A DNA stretch of 64,000 nt from Oryzobacter telluris (GTDB lineage Bacteria; Actinomycetota; Actinomycetes; Actinomycetales; Dermatophilaceae), in contig NZ_CP170723.1 of assembly GCF_043099285.1 (NCBI RefSeq), positions 868,001-932,000 of the forward strand, in the 5' to 3' direction. Under the pieces are notes generated by a model. It saw only the letters and a list, made by a program, of their open reading frames with translations. It was not told the origin of the DNA and made no database searches. Within the stretch, counting starts at the first letter, position 1. Each line of letters opens with the position of its first letter. This document shows positions 31,811 to 40,823 of the stretch, in pieces. The position numbers were made by a program, and so were the translations under genes.

Positions 31811-34006
31811 TCAGTCGATGCGGAGGGCCTGTGCCTCCCACCAGGCCAATGCCTCGCTCCTCGCCGCGAAGCCCTCCGCGATGACCATGATCCTGTCGGC
31901 CGCGTAGGTCCAGACGACTGCGGCTTCGCCACCTCCGAGGTCGAGGCATCGCAGCTGGCCCTGCTCCCCTTCCCCCTCGCCGGTGAAGCTCCACGTGCCG
32001 TTGCCGCCCTCGCACGTGGAGGAGCCGGTGTCATTCTCGGCCTCCTGCTCTGCGAGGGCAGCCGTCAGCGCGTCGTCGGCGGCGAACTGGAGGACGGTGA
32101 CGGTGGTGTCGGCATCCGTCGTGGAGGTGCACTGCGCCGCCACGATGCCGTTCTCGTCCCGCTCGGCCCGGAAGCGGACGACGCCCGCGACGATGCGATC
32201 CGGGTCGTGGCAGGTCTTCGTGTCCACGAAGTCGTCGCCGAACCGTGCCACCAGCTGTTCTCCCTGCGAGGTGGTCGGGACCGGCTCTGCGGTCGCTGAC
32301 ACCGTCGCCCAGCGGTCGTCGTCACCCGAGTCCGGCTCGGTGTCGTCGGCCGTCGCGGAGGCGACGCGGTAGGTCCTGTCCTCGATGGTCTCCGGGGTGA
32401 GAGTGATCTCGGTGTCGTCGACCCACAGGCAGGTGGTAGGCATGCATACGCGGTAGCGGTCTGCACCGTCGACGGGGTTCCAGTGGAGCCGGACCTCGCC
32501 GGGGGATGACGACGTGTCCGCGCTCAGGCCGGTCGGCGGAGGGAGTTGACGGGTGAGCACGCTCACGAGGACGACGACGACGATGACGGCGACCGCCGCG
32601 ACCGCGGCGAGAGCGATGACGATGGCTCGTCGGGAACGAGGGGCCGCAGGGTCAACCCGTGCCGGTTCCGGCTCGACCCCAGGCGTCGGCTCGGCGGCGG
32701 CCGCTGGGGTGGGTTCGGGCTCGGCCACGGGGGGTGGCTCGTCCGAGGCCGAGGGGTGCTCCTCGGTCTCGGCCTCGGGCGGGGCCTCAGGGATCCCGTG
32801 CGAATCGGGCTCCCCGCTCGGCTCGGGCTCTGGATCGGCCGCGGGCGGCGCCTCCGGCGCGGTTGATTCCATCTCGGGCCCGGGCTCGGGCTGGTTCGGG
32901 AGGGGCACCGGCACCTCGGTCGTCGGGGCGATCGCCGCCCCGAGGGCGACGACCATCTTGGGGTCGTCGAGGGTGGCCGGTCGCTGCCCGAGGATCTCGG
33001 ACATCGCGGTGTGAACGGGCCGCATCAGCGATGACCCGCCGGTGAGGAAGAGGGTGTCGAGGTCGCGTCCGCTGACCCCGGCAGAGGTGAGCGCTCGCTC
33101 GGTGAGGGCACGGACCTTGGCGATCTCTCCGGCGATGACCCGCTCGAACTCCTCCGCGGTGATCGACACCCACGTCGACTGCGTCCCGACCGCGACCGGG
33201 ATGTCAGCCTGGTCGGACTCGCTCAGCACCTCCTTGGCCTGACGCACCTCATCCAGAAGGGTGCGGAGGGCGCCGAAGTTCTCCGGCGCGGCGAGCGACT
33301 CCTCGACCGACCCCGCGTCGCGGCGGTGAAGGGCCTCGCGGACCCACGACAGCAGAGCCTGATCCACGGCCATCCCACCGACGTGGGGCGCGCCGGCACT
33401 TCCGAGCTCGACCCACGGCTCATCGGATGCGCCGGTCCAGCGGAGCACCGACACGTCACACGTGCCGCCGCCGTAGTCGACGACAGCGACCCGGGCCCCC
33501 TCTGCGAGCCGAACGTGAGGCCGCGACACGAGCCAGCTCGCGGCAGCGACCGGTTCACTGACGAGCTCCACGCGGCCGGCCTCCACCCCACAGGCCCGCC
33601 ATGCGTCGACGAGCGCCTCGCGGCGGCGGCTCGCCCAGTCCTGCGGATGAGTGAGCACGACGCGGTCAGGGTTCTCTGAGCCTGCCGCCCGACCGGCGGC
33701 ACGGGCGGCGTACGCCAGGACGCGTCCGACGAGGAACGAGACCTCGTGGTCCTCTCCGGCGACGTGCGTCACACCCTGACCCAGCAGCGCCTTGGGCGCC
33801 TCGACGAACGCCTGGGGCCGCACCCGCCGGGCGTGCAGGGCCGAGTCGCCGACGCGGATGCCGGAGGTGTCGACCAGGACGGCGGATGGCATCGAGTCGC
33901 TGTTCGAGGAGAGCCGTACCCGCTGGGGTGTCCCGCCGTCGACCGTGTAGGTGGCGGACGTGTTCGTCGTGCCGAAGTCGATCGCGAGCGTCCAGGGAGT
34001 GGTCAT
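31811..34006 (-). CDS. Membrane-anchored Hsp70-family protein with extracellular FN3-like domain
   Basis: This 731-residue protein combines a chaperone ATPase with a transmembrane receptor-like layout. Residues 5-365 form an Hsp70/actin ATPase: IDFGTTNTS near 9-17, VVDYGGGTCDVSVL near 175, and LTGGSS near 319. There is no standard substrate-binding domain. A Pro/Glu-rich linker of about 90 residues leads to one membrane helix (about 461-484). Outside the cell it has an FN3-like domain (about 488-575) and a final domain of about 150 residues with paired Cys. The ATG has GGAGGGG upstream and overlaps the stop of the preceding gene by one base (TGATG). It probably links an outside signal to ATPase state inside, next to the dynamin pair. 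Confidence 0.9.
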   Translation of the reverse strand: MTTPWTLAIDFGTTNTSATYTVDGGTPQRVRLSSNSDSMPSAVLVDTSGIRVGDSALHARRVRPQAFVEAPKALLGQGVTHVAGEDHEVSFLVGRVLAYAARAAGRAAGSENPDRVVLTHPQDWASRRREALVDAWRACGVEAGRVELVSEPVAAASWLVSRPHVRLAEGARVAVVDYGGGTCDVSVLRWTGASDEPWVELGSAGAPHVGGMAVDQALLSWVREALHRRDAGSVEESLAAPENFGALRTLLDEVRQAKEVLSESDQADIPVAVGTQSTWVSITAEEFERVIAGEIAKVRALTERALTSAGVSGRDLDTLFLTGGSSLMRPVHTAMSEILGQRPATLDDPKMVVALGAAIAPTTEVPVPLPNQPEPGPEMESTAPEAPPAADPEPEPSGEPDSHGIPEAPPEAETEEHPSASDEPPPVAEPEPTPAAAAEPTPGVEPEPARVDPAAPRSRRAIVIALAAVAAVAVIVVVVLVSVLTRQLPPPTGLSADTSSSPGEVRLHWNPVDGADRYRVCMPTTCLWVDDTEITLTPETIEDRTYRVASATADDTEPDSGDDDRWATVSATAEPVPTTSQGEQLVARFGDDFVDTKTCHDPDRIVAGVVRFRAERDENGIVAAQCTSTTDADTTVTVLQFAADDALTAALAEQEAENDTGSSTCEGGNGTWSFTGEGEGEQGQLRCLDLGGGEAAVVWTYAADRIMVIAEGFAARSEALAWWEAQALRID

Positions 34007-35952
34007 CAGACCCCTCCGCCGTGAGCCAGGGCGAGCGCCGACACCCATCCGTCGACATCCGGCATTCCCGTGTGCAGTCCGAAGGTCAGCGAGCGGTCAC
34101 GACCTCCTTCAGCGCGGTACGACACGACAAGGTTGCCCCTTGCGCCCGCACGCCAACGGGTGACCTGCGCAAGGGGAAGGTCGCGGGAGTGTCGAGCGTC
34201 GTCAGCAGTGAAGGTGAGCCGGTCCTGGGCGAGGGTCAGCACACCCGAGCGCGCGGCGAGCGACGTGAACCCCATCCGGGGTCCTGCCCAGCACAGGACG
34301 TCGGCAGACCTGACGGGATCTGCCGGTTCACCCTCACCGGGGAGCGTTGCCAGAACGTCGACCAGGACCGCGCGGGTGGCGGGCTCCACCTCCTCCCGAG
34401 CGATCCGTGCCAGGACGTCCACCTTCGTGGCGAGCACCTCCGCGGGCAGCCGGTCCAGCCAGGCTGCGCCGCGCTCGCGGGCATCGGTCGCCGGCGACCG
34501 GAGCAGCGCCTCGACGATGCGCAGCCCCACCCAGGGGTCCCTGCCCGGGCCCTGCCACAGGAACTGCAACGCCATGTGGACGCGCCGGCCCGGGCCGACG
34601 GGGAACGTCGCGGTCTGCGACGTGTAGTCAGGCCCGAGGAGCCCGAGCGCGAAGTCGACGAGCTCCAGGTCGTCACCGCGACGGGGGTGGTTCGTGAGGG
34701 CGAACCACGCCGCGGTGTCGTCGGGGGCGTGGCGCACCCGGTCGCGCAGTGCGGGGACCGGGTCGATCCCGTGCCTCGGGGCCAGCCGTGACGCACCCAC
34801 GACGAAGGGTCCGGCGACGTCCTGGAGGGCGCCGAGGACAGCGTCGCGGGACGCCTCCTGCAGGAGCAGGGTGCGACATCGCGAGGCGATTCGCGCTGCC
34901 TGGGGAGCCCCGAACTCCTCGATGATGTCGGCGACGTCATCCTCGAGGGCCCCGAGGATCTCCTCGGCGAGCTCGAGGTCCTCGATCCTCAGCCCGGACG
35001 CCGGCAGCATCGAGATCCCGAGGAACCACTGGTCGATGATGCCGACTGCGCCGGGGATGTCGGCGAGGTGCGCACCGGGCGAGTGCTCGTCCAGGAGCGC
35101 GCGCAGGAGCCGGCGCGTCGCCGCGAGGCGTTCCTCGTCGGGCAGCCCGTCAGGCCCGATGAGGACGACCCGAGACGCGACGTCGACCGTTCCGGCGACG
35201 ACCGGCGCCGTGTACCCGTCGGAGACGGTGTTCGACCATCCCGTCGACACGAGCCAGTCGTCGACGTCGGGGGAGCGCGAGGTGAGGCGGCACAGTGCCT
35301 CGACCGCGTGGACCCGGCCCCACCCGGTGTGCCACTGGGCGAGGGCGAGGAGGCCGCGCTCGTCCGGCTCGGCCTGGTGGAGGAGCACGACACTTGCCTC
35401 GTGGGACAGCTCGTTGAGCCGGCCGAGGACCGCGGCGCGTTCGGCGAGCGGGGGCCAGGTGATCATCGACGCGATCGCGAGGCCGGCCTTCACCGGGCCG
35501 CGATGGGTGCCACGACAGACGAGCCATGCGGCCAGCGTCGCCGCGGCCTCGGTGTAGGCGCGGGCGGCGTCCGTGGAGTCCGGGGCGTCCTCTGCCTGGG
35601 TGGCGAGCGCGATGTCCCTGCGGGTCACCATGGTGAGCGAGCGCAGCCCCTCGTACGCCTCGACCAAGGACGACCGGTCGACGGCTCCCGCACGGACCTG
35701 ACCGATCGTCCGGACCAGGGCGACCAGCGGATCCTGAGGCGTGTCCAAGGGCGACGTGTGGTGGGAGAGCACGCCCGCCAGCGCGCCGGGCGCCCAGAGC
35801 AGTCCACCCTCGTCAGGCGGCCCGTCGTCCGGGAGGGGCGCGTCAGGGGACGTCGCCGCGCGGGCCACCTCGAGGTACGTCGGGCCGGCGGCGGGGGCCG
35901 CCCACAGGCCGGCGGCTGCGCCGACCGGCAGCCAGAAGTCGTCGTCAGGCAC
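34006..35952 (-). CDS. Unknown helical-repeat protein with C-terminal PH/GRAM-like domain
   Basis: This is a 648-residue protein with no signal peptide or membrane helix. Most of it is Ala/Leu-rich helices suggestive of HEAT- or TPR-like repeats. The last 85 residues look like a beta-rich PH or GRAM domain (SGVLTLAQDRLTFTADD, VTRWRAG, NLVVSYRAEG). I do not recognise a family. The GTG start has GGAGGA upstream. It is co-translated with the membrane Hsp70 through a one-base overlap, so it is probably its cytoplasmic partner or scaffold. Confidence 0.75.
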   Translation of the reverse strand: MPDDDFWLPVGAAAGLWAAPAAGPTYLEVARAATSPDAPLPDDGPPDEGGLLWAPGALAGVLSHHTSPLDTPQDPLVALVRTIGQVRAGAVDRSSLVEAYEGLRSLTMVTRRDIALATQAEDAPDSTDAARAYTEAAATLAAWLVCRGTHRGPVKAGLAIASMITWPPLAERAAVLGRLNELSHEASVVLLHQAEPDERGLLALAQWHTGWGRVHAVEALCRLTSRSPDVDDWLVSTGWSNTVSDGYTAPVVAGTVDVASRVVLIGPDGLPDEERLAATRRLLRALLDEHSPGAHLADIPGAVGIIDQWFLGISMLPASGLRIEDLELAEEILGALEDDVADIIEEFGAPQAARIASRCRTLLLQEASRDAVLGALQDVAGPFVVGASRLAPRHGIDPVPALRDRVRHAPDDTAAWFALTNHPRRGDDLELVDFALGLLGPDYTSQTATFPVGPGRRVHMALQFLWQGPGRDPWVGLRIVEALLRSPATDARERGAAWLDRLPAEVLATKVDVLARIAREEVEPATRAVLVDVLATLPGEGEPADPVRSADVLCWAGPRMGFTSLAARSGVLTLAQDRLTFTADDARHSRDLPLAQVTRWRAGARGNLVVSYRAEGGRDRSLTFGLHTGMPDVDGWVSALALAHGGGV

Positions 35953-36070
35953 TCCGTCCTCCTCCGTGCTGGGGCGGCGAGCCGGGGCCGCGGTCGCGGG
36001 CCGGTTCGCCGGACATCGTGACGTACCGCGCGATCGCGGGAACGTCGTTCGGTGCAGAGCGTCCGCCCGG

Positions 36071-36622
36071 TCAGGGCTGTGTGGGGTCGCTCGGGTGGCG
36101 GTCCTGGTCGTCCGAGACCCCGTCGAGGTCGCGGTCGGAGGCGGGGAAGACCGCACGGCCGGTCTCCTGCGCCATGCTGACGATGAGGTTGTACACGGGG
36201 TCAGGGTTGGTCGCCGGGCCCACCACGGTGTCGAGGACCGGGAGGCCGGCGGCGTCGGCGACGCCGTTCTCGTCGAGGTCGGTCGCGACGACCGTGTCGA
36301 GGACACCGTCCCTGTCGGCGTCGATGACGCTGGTGTCGAGGACGCCGTTGCCGGTCTGGTCCACCGCGCCGACGTCGTACGCGCCGTTCTCGTCGGAGTC
36401 CCGGAACGCGGCGGCCACGGTGCCGTCCGCGCGGACGACCGCCGCGCCTTCGAAGACTCCGTCCTCGTCCGCGTCGGTGAAGACGTCGACCGAGCCGGAG
36501 GCGTCCTGCACGGTGATGGTGTCGACGTAGCCGTCGGCGTTGGTGTCCCAGTACTGCCCGGGCGAGGCCGCGACGCCCAGGGCGGGGTCCTCGGCCTCTG
36601 GGATGGGGTCGACGTCGTGCAT
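36071..36622 (-). CDS. Calcium-repeat protein 1 (DxNxDG type)
   Basis: This is a 183-residue acidic protein made mostly of repeats of the form D-x-[DN]-x-[DN]-G-x-x-[DE]: DTNADGYVDT, DADEDGVFEG, DSDENGAYDV, DADRDGVLDT, DLDENGVADA and DRDLDGVSDD. These resemble calcium-binding thrombospondin type 3 or dockerin loops. The shared PATNPDP and AQETGRAVFP near the C terminus match its neighbour at 36658, so the two are paralogues. There is no signal peptide, yet such repeats normally fold in the calcium-rich outside. An AAGGA site precedes the ATG. Confidence 0.85.
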   Translation of the reverse strand: MHDVDPIPEAEDPALGVAASPGQYWDTNADGYVDTITVQDASGSVDVFTDADEDGVFEGAAVVRADGTVAAAFRDSDENGAYDVGAVDQTGNGVLDTSVIDADRDGVLDTVVATDLDENGVADAAGLPVLDTVVGPATNPDPVYNLIVSMAQETGRAVFPASDRDLDGVSDDQDRHPSDPTQP

Positions 36623-36657
36623 GGGGGGTCCTTTCCGAGAAGGGGGTCGTGAAGTGG

Positions 36658-37224
36658 TCAGTGCCGCCAGGAGTCGCCCGGGGCGTTGTCCTGGTTGTCC
36701 GGCCACCCGTCGTGGTCTGAGTCGTCGGGTGGGAAGACGGCCTGACCGGTCTCCGCGGCGAGCGTGAGCATGAGCGTGTAGAACGGGTCGGGGTTCGTGG
36801 CCGGGCCCACGTCCACGTGATCGAGCCGGAAGCCTGTCGACGGCTCGACCTCGCCGAGGACGAAGCCGGTGGACTCGAGGGCGTCCACCGCCCCGTTCTC
36901 GTTGAGGTCGGACGAGACCACGTCCATGACGTTGTCCCCCGTGGTGTCGGCCATCGTCGTGTCGAGGACCCCGTTGTGGGTCTGGTCGAGGTAGGCGACG
37001 TCGAGGATGCCGTTCTGGTCGCGGTCCTGGGTGACGGCCGCGACCGAGCCGTCCACGCGCTGGATGACGGCGGTCTCGTACACGCCGTTGGTGTCGAGGT
37101 CGACGAAGGTCGTCGTCGACCCGTCGGGGTTGGCCGCGACGGCCGTGTCGTAGAGGCCGTCGGCGTTGGTGTCGACGTACTGCTCCGCGGCGAGGGCGGG
37201 TTCGGGAGCGGGGTCCGTGTCCAT
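36658..37224 (-). CDS. Calcium-repeat protein 2 (DxNxDG type)
   Basis: This is a 188-residue acidic paralogue of the protein at 36071, with the same repeat type (DTNADGLYDT, DLDTNGVYET, DRDQNGILDV, DLNENGAVDA, DSDHDGWPDN) and the same C-terminal PATNPDP and AETGQAVFP. It lacks a signal peptide. It is the first gene of the minus arm of the cluster. Its start is 46 bases after the -10 part of a promoter motif shared with the C39-like gene. GAGG lies 8 bases before the ATG. Confidence 0.85.
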   Translation of the reverse strand: MDTDPAPEPALAAEQYVDTNADGLYDTAVAANPDGSTTTFVDLDTNGVYETAVIQRVDGSVAAVTQDRDQNGILDVAYLDQTHNGVLDTTMADTTGDNVMDVVSSDLNENGAVDALESTGFVLGEVEPSTGFRLDHVDVGPATNPDPFYTLMLTLAAETGQAVFPPDDSDHDGWPDNQDNAPGDSWRH

Positions 37225-37269
37225 GACGGCGTCCTCTCGGTCGTGGGCTCCTGGTGGGCCATCGCTCGT

Positions 37270-37298
37270 TGGATGCCGCGATGCGGCCCGATGTTCCC
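37270..37298 (-). promoter_or_regulatory. ECF-type promoter motif, copy A
   Basis: On the minus strand GGGAAC (37298-37293) is followed by exactly 17 bases and CATCCAACG. The same arrangement, with CATCGAACG, lies before the C39-like gene. GGAAC-type -35 boxes are typical of ECF sigma factors, and one is encoded at 46096. Confidence 0.7.
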
Positions 37299-37413
37299 GG
37301 TCGGTCGCGGCCTCGTCGAACTCGTTCCGTGGTGGTCCTGGTTCTGGGACAGTGGGCGGACGCGGCGCCACGGCATCGGGCCGTCCGCACGCACGACGGA
37401 GGTGGCTGCCGCG

Positions 37414-39414
37414 ATGACTGAGAGGCAGGGGCGGACCGCTGCGGGTGCCGTCGGTTCGGCAGAGGCCCGCGCCGACGCGTTGCGGGTCAACGAGGCGGCT
37501 GCCGCGCTCGGCCCGCTCGCCCGACGGCTGCGCGAGCTCGGTCAGGTCGATGCCGCTGCGCTGGTGGAGAGCTGGCGCGGCTGGGCGGAGCGTCCCGTCG
37601 TCGTCGCGGTCGTGGGCGAGGTCAAACGCGGCAAGTCGACGCTCGTCAACGCCCTCGTCGGTCGTTCGGTGTCGCCGACGGGCGTCGACGTCGTGACGAG
37701 CGGGGAGATCGGGATCAGCGCTCCCACGGATGAGCTCGCCGAGGGCGAGGGGCGCCTCTTCCATGACGACGGGTCCGTTCGGATGGTGTCCGCCGCGGAT
37801 GCCGTCGACGCGCTCCGGGTCCCGGGCGACGCGGGGCGCCGGGAGGAGGGGAACGGGGACCCCCGAGGCTCTCAGGGCGTCCCCCCGGCCGGGCCCCGCC
37901 CGATCATGGCCCAGATCGCGGTCACCCCGAGGTGGCTTCCCGGAGCGGCGCTCTTCGACACGCCGGGTGTCGGAGGGCTGGTCGGTGAGCACGCCGCCCG
38001 CGCCCGGGCGACGGCCGAGAGATCAGGGGCCTTGCTGTTCGTCAGCGACGGCGGACAGGTGCTGACCCGTCCGGAGCTCGACTTCCTCCGAGAGGTCTCC
38101 GTGAGTGCCGAGTACGTCGTCTTCGCGTTGACCAAGGTCGACCGCACCGACGGCTGGAAGACCGTCCTCGAGGAGAACAGACGACTCCTCGCCGAGCACG
38201 CCCCACGCTTCGCGGACGCGCCCATCATGCCGGTTGCCGCCGTCCTCGCCGAGGCCGCGTGGAGCCAGGACCCGGACACCGCTGCCGTCCTCGAGCGCGC
38301 CTCTGGGGTCCCTGAGCTCGCGGCGGCCCTCGCCGTGGTCACCCGCGGTCAGCGACGGGTTGCCGTCGCCAAGGCGCTGCGCATCGCGGTCACGGCCCTC
38401 GAGAGCGCCGGCGGAGTCGTCGACCGCGAGCGAGAGGCGATCGAGGAGCCGCGCGAGGCGGTTGCCGACCTCGAGGTCGAGCAGCGCCGGCTCGAGGAGC
38501 TCCGCGACCGGCGCAACTACCTGCGCGTCTACGTCGAACGTGACCTGGCGCGGGCCCGTGCCGACGCACTCGCCCTCCTCAACACCCTGACCGACGCCGC
38601 CGCCGCCGAGCTCGGCGCGCAGGCACAGCTGGTCCGGAACCGGGACGCGGACGTCTTCACCGAGAGTCTTCGGGCGCGGCTTCGTGCGGTGGTCGAGGAC
38701 GTTCGGGCACGGTTCGTCGTCGGTGTGGGCGTCGCCGTCGAGGACGCGTTCAAGGGTCTCGACCTCGAGTCGCCGGAGCCGTCGCAGGTGGGGTCCGTGA
38801 CCGTGTCGGAGTCGGGTGAGGTCGTGGTGGGCCGGCCCGGGGCGGCGGTCGAGCCCGTGCGGCGTGGTCTCTCCGAGCTCGTCCCGGGGGTGCACTCGGG
38901 AGCGAGCCTCGCGGGCGCGGTCGAGCTCGGTGCGCTGGCGGCCCCCCGGGCGGCTGCGAAGACCTCGGCGTTCGACCCGTCCATGGCCTCGTTCGCCTTC
39001 ATGGGCTCACACCTCGGCACCGTGCTCGGTCTGGGCGGTCCGTTCGGACCGCTCCTCGCGGCTGGATGGGTCGCCGTCAACATCGCGTCCCGCCGCTCGC
39101 GCGAGGGGCGTCAGCAGCTCGCGGCCGGTGTCGCCGACTCCTTCGCCGTCCTGCGCCGGGACCTGCCGGCCACGCTCGACGCGATCACCAGAGAGCTGCG
39201 CCCCGAGCTGATCGTCGAGGCCGAGCGGACCCTGGAGCGTCGCGCGGCAGAGGTGCGGCGCCTCCTCGATGCGGCCAAGGCGGCCCGGCTCGCGGAGGAG
39301 CGCGAGCGTCGCACGCTGCTCACCCGGCTCGACGCTCGGGCCGTCGCCGTGCGGGACCAGCGCGCCCACGCCGAGCTCCTCCTCGAGCGACTGGCTCCCA
39401 CCGCGAACGGGTGA
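37414..39414 (+). CDS. Dynamin-like GTPase, IniA-like
   Basis: This is a 666-residue GTPase. G1 is GEVKRGKSTL (68-77), G3 is DTPGVGG (182-188), and G4 is TKVD (240-243). A long helical region follows (about 310-480, with coiled-coil character). A hydrophobic hairpin, FAFMGSHLGTVLGLGGPFGP (about 527-546), would serve as the membrane paddle, and a final helix bundle returns to the GTPase. Mycobacterial IniA (about 640 residues) has this plan and is paired with IniC. Bacterial dynamins bend or fuse membranes on GTP hydrolysis. ATG 37414 is chosen; GGAGG is 11 bases upstream, so the start is moderately sure. Confidence 0.9.
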   Translation: MTERQGRTAAGAVGSAEARADALRVNEAAAALGPLARRLRELGQVDAAALVESWRGWAERPVVVAVVGEVKRGKSTLVNALVGRSVSPTGVDVVTSGEIGISAPTDELAEGEGRLFHDDGSVRMVSAADAVDALRVPGDAGRREEGNGDPRGSQGVPPAGPRPIMAQIAVTPRWLPGAALFDTPGVGGLVGEHAARARATAERSGALLFVSDGGQVLTRPELDFLREVSVSAEYVVFALTKVDRTDGWKTVLEENRRLLAEHAPRFADAPIMPVAAVLAEAAWSQDPDTAAVLERASGVPELAAALAVVTRGQRRVAVAKALRIAVTALESAGGVVDREREAIEEPREAVADLEVEQRRLEELRDRRNYLRVYVERDLARARADALALLNTLTDAAAAELGAQAQLVRNRDADVFTESLRARLRAVVEDVRARFVVGVGVAVEDAFKGLDLESPEPSQVGSVTVSESGEVVVGRPGAAVEPVRRGLSELVPGVHSGASLAGAVELGALAAPRAAAKTSAFDPSMASFAFMGSHLGTVLGLGGPFGPLLAAGWVAVNIASRRSREGRQQLAAGVADSFAVLRRDLPATLDAITRELRPELIVEAERTLERRAAEVRRLLDAAKAARLAEERERRTLLTRLDARAVAVRDQRAHAELLLERLAPTANG

Positions 39415-39418
39415 GCCC

Positions 39419-39447
39419 GGGAACATTCTCCTGACGCTCGGCATCGA
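39419..39447 (+). promoter_or_regulatory. ECF-type promoter motif, copy B
   Basis: GGGAAC (39419-39424), 17 bases, then CATCGAACG (from 39442). It sits directly after the stop of the IniA-like gene, 54 bases before the C39-like start. It matches copy A upstream of the calcium-repeat genes in spacing and in both boxes. Confidence 0.7.
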
Positions 39448-39500
39448 ACGGGATGACATCGGCGACCGACGCCGCCGCCCGAGCCAGACAGGACCACACC

Positions 39501-40823
39501 ATGAGTGAGTTCCAGAACCCGATGCAGCCCGACGTCGATGCCGAGACCCTCCCGTACCTCGCCCCGGACGTCGAGCCGCCGGCCGATCCCCAGGCCGCTG
39601 ACGGCGTCGCCATCCCGGGCGAGGGCCAGGTCATCCCGGTCGACGCGGACGTAGACGGCATCGTCGAGGGGTTCCTCGTCACCCACGCCGAAGGCATGTG
39701 GACCGGTACCTTCGACACCACCGGCGACGGCGAGGCCGACGTGTTCGCGGTGAGCACGACCGGCGCCGAGGTCCCCGACTTCCTCGTGAGCGAGGACGGG
39801 TCGGGGGGGTACATCGCCCAGGTCGACACCGACGGCGACGGCGTCCCCGACACGGAGGTGCCCCTGAGCCGCGACCAGCTCCTCGCCCAGTTCCCGGAGG
39901 CCCTGGAGTACCTCGACCTGAACTTCGCGGCGGTCGGTGCCACGGCACCGGACAGCCCCGCGGCGGCGGATCCGGCGGTCCCGGCCGCCGAGGGGGACTG
40001 GTCGGTGGTGGACGGTCAGCTGATCGGCGACCCGGCCGGCGCTTCCGAGCACTGGTTCGAGCAGGCTGCCAACGGGTTCTGCGTTCCGGCCAGCGTGACC
40101 CAGATGGTGGCGGCCTACACCGGGACCGAGCTGGCCGACGAGTCGTTCTTCGTCGAGCGGGCCAACGAGCTCCACCTCTTCACGGTGGGCCCGGACGGGT
40201 CCCCCAGCATGACCGCCGAGGGAGCGGCCACCCTCCTCATGGACGTCGGTATCGACGCCCACGTCGAGGAGGGCTTGACCATCCTCGACCTCGAGAACTA
40301 CCTCGACGAGGGGCGCCCGGTCATGCTCGCCGTGGACTCGGGTGAGATGTGGTACGCCGAGGGTGACGAGGTCGACGACGCCGCGGACCACGCGGTGGTC
40401 CTCACCGGCATCGACCCCGTCAACGGCGTCGCCATCATCTCCGACCCGGGAAGCCCCACCGGCGACGTGTACACGATGTCGCTCGCCGACCTCAACGCGA
40501 TGTGGGAGGACTCTGGCCGGCAGGCGGTCATCGTCGATGCGCCGGACGCCGCAACCGACGAGGTCGTCACCGCCCTCGACGCTCCCGTCGACACCGAGAC
40601 GGTCGCGACGGACTCGGCCGACGCCTTCGGTGCGTCGGCGGATGCCGAAGTCTCCACCGAGCCGGCATCGCCGTTCGGCGCCGTCCTCCCGGGTGTCACA
40701 GGTCCAGGGGTGGAGCCCCCCACGACCACGGACGGTCTGGTCTCCTGGCTGCGTGAGCACCCGTCGATCGCCATCGTCCCGATCCTCGCTGCCGGCGGCG
40801 TCCTGGCTCGTCGGTTGTCCTGA
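39501..40823 (+). CDS. C39-like peptidase-fold protein with calcium repeats and C-terminal membrane segment
   Basis: This is a 440-residue protein. The first 140 residues carry the same D-rich repeats as the genes at 36071 and 36658 (DADVDGIVEG, DTTGDGEADV, DTDGDGVPDT). The middle (about 180-335) is a papain-like C39 domain: Cys194 in NGFCVPASVTQM, His297 in DHAVVLTG, and Asp315 in ISDPG form the expected triad. An acidic linker ends in WLREHPSIAIVPILAAGGVLARR, a possible tail anchor. There is no N-terminal signal peptide. C39 enzymes cleave double-glycine leaders, but free-standing C39-like domains have varied roles. Overlap with the GrpE-like gene is one base. Confidence 0.85.
   Translation: MSEFQNPMQPDVDAETLPYLAPDVEPPADPQAADGVAIPGEGQVIPVDADVDGIVEGFLVTHAEGMWTGTFDTTGDGEADVFAVSTTGAEVPDFLVSEDGSGGYIAQVDTDGDGVPDTEVPLSRDQLLAQFPEALEYLDLNFAAVGATAPDSPAAADPAVPAAEGDWSVVDGQLIGDPAGASEHWFEQAANGFCVPASVTQMVAAYTGTELADESFFVERANELHLFTVGPDGSPSMTAEGAATLLMDVGIDAHVEEGLTILDLENYLDEGRPVMLAVDSGEMWYAEGDEVDDAADHAVVLTGIDPVNGVAIISDPGSPTGDVYTMSLADLNAMWEDSGRQAVIVDAPDAATDEVVTALDAPVDTETVATDSADAFGASADAEVSTEPASPFGAVLPGVTGPGVEPPTTTDGLVSWLREHPSIAIVPILAAGGVLARRLS

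Noticed and set aside
36048..36075. Fourth copy of the GGGAAC promoter on the plus strand
   Set aside because: The -10 part does not match the other copies, and no plus-strand gene follows.
37350..37390. GGGACA...CATC as an ECF promoter for the IniA-like gene
   Set aside because: The spacing is about five bases longer than in the matching copies and the -35 box differs.
36071..39414. A giant toxin or repeats-in-toxin locus based on Asp-rich repeats
   Set aside because: The repeats are of the DxNxDG type, not the GGxGxD nonapeptide, and no type I secretion genes are present.
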